Origin: Elgaria multicarinata webbii
Taxonomy: Eukaryota; Chordata; Lepidosauria; Squamata; Anguidae
Reading direction: 5' to 3'
Length of the DNA: 64,000 bases
Assembly: GCF_023053635.1 (NCBI RefSeq)
Contig: NC_086180.1
Location: forward strand, 38,988,947-39,052,946
Part shown: positions 63,725 through 64,000 of the stretch, one piece after another
Position numbering within the stretch: the first letter of the stretch is position 1
Layout of the letters: every line of letters begins with the position of its first letter
Notes under the pieces: model-generated
What the model was told of the DNA's origin: nothing
The model's database searches: none
The model's input: only the letters and a program-made list of their open reading frames with translations
Translations under genes and position numbers: made by a program

Positions 63725-64000
63725 GATTTATTTATTTATGTATTTATTTATTACATTTATATACCGCCCCATAGCCGAAGCTCTCTGGGCGGTTTACAAA
63801 AGTTAAAACCGTAAACATTTAAAAATTATACAAAAATTAAGAATCATCAGAAACATAAAAACAACAATATAAAAACAACAGTATCCATTTAAAACAACAG
63901 TTCTGGGGTCCATTAGAAAACAAACTTAGTGTTGTTAAATGCCGTTCAATGCCTGGGAGAAGAGAAAAGTCTAACCTAGTGCCTGAAAGATAACAGTGTT
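63725..64000 (-). repeat. LINE 3' UTR and tail, minus strand, runs off the window
   Basis: (TTTA)n, ACATTTATATACCGCCCCAT, GCCGAAGCTCTCTGGGCGG, then about 200 nt of A-rich 3' UTR and, near 63,950, CCTGGGAGAAGAGAAAAGTC, which reads like a 3' coding end in reverse. This copy suggests that the common tails elsewhere in the window derive from this LINE. Confidence 0.65.

Overview
The window is vertebrate nuclear DNA, most likely from a squamate reptile (a lizard). It has AT-rich introns, dense CR1 and L2-clade LINE copies with (TTTATT)n or (TAA)n tails, MIR-like CORE-SINEs and many short palindromic DNA transposons. It carries two protein-coding genes, both on the + strand, in the INTU then SLC25A31 order that I recall from mammals and birds.

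Positions 1-20,380 are mostly mobile DNA. The notable items are a roughly 2.1 kb non-autonomous hAT-like element with an internal 155-bp tandem array (5,013-7,088), and an L2-clade LINE with an uninterrupted endonuclease plus reverse transcriptase ORF flanked by a 10-bp target duplication (7,940-11,131). There is also an isolated CpG-rich block with a possible 5' exon (about 14,270-14,930), and a series of nested MITEs and SINEs (15,500-20,290).

Positions 20,380-52,390 hold INTU (inturned). Sixteen coding exons were placed by splice sites, phase and protein similarity. They give a complete 943-residue product, close to the mammalian length. The promoter is CpG-rich, with an X-box-like (RFX) sequence and a short upstream ORF.

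Positions 52,391-55,251 are a short intergenic gap. Positions 55,252-64,000 hold exons 1-5 of SLC25A31 (ADP/ATP carrier 4); the last coding exon lies beyond the window.

The two genes have no obvious shared pathway. INTU acts in ciliogenesis and planar polarity as part of the CPLANE complex. SLC25A31 is a mitochondrial inner-membrane nucleotide carrier, mainly germline in mammals. Most other open frames in the window are chance frames in repeats or introns. I found no tRNA, rRNA, CRISPR or operon-like features, and no retroviral element I could support.
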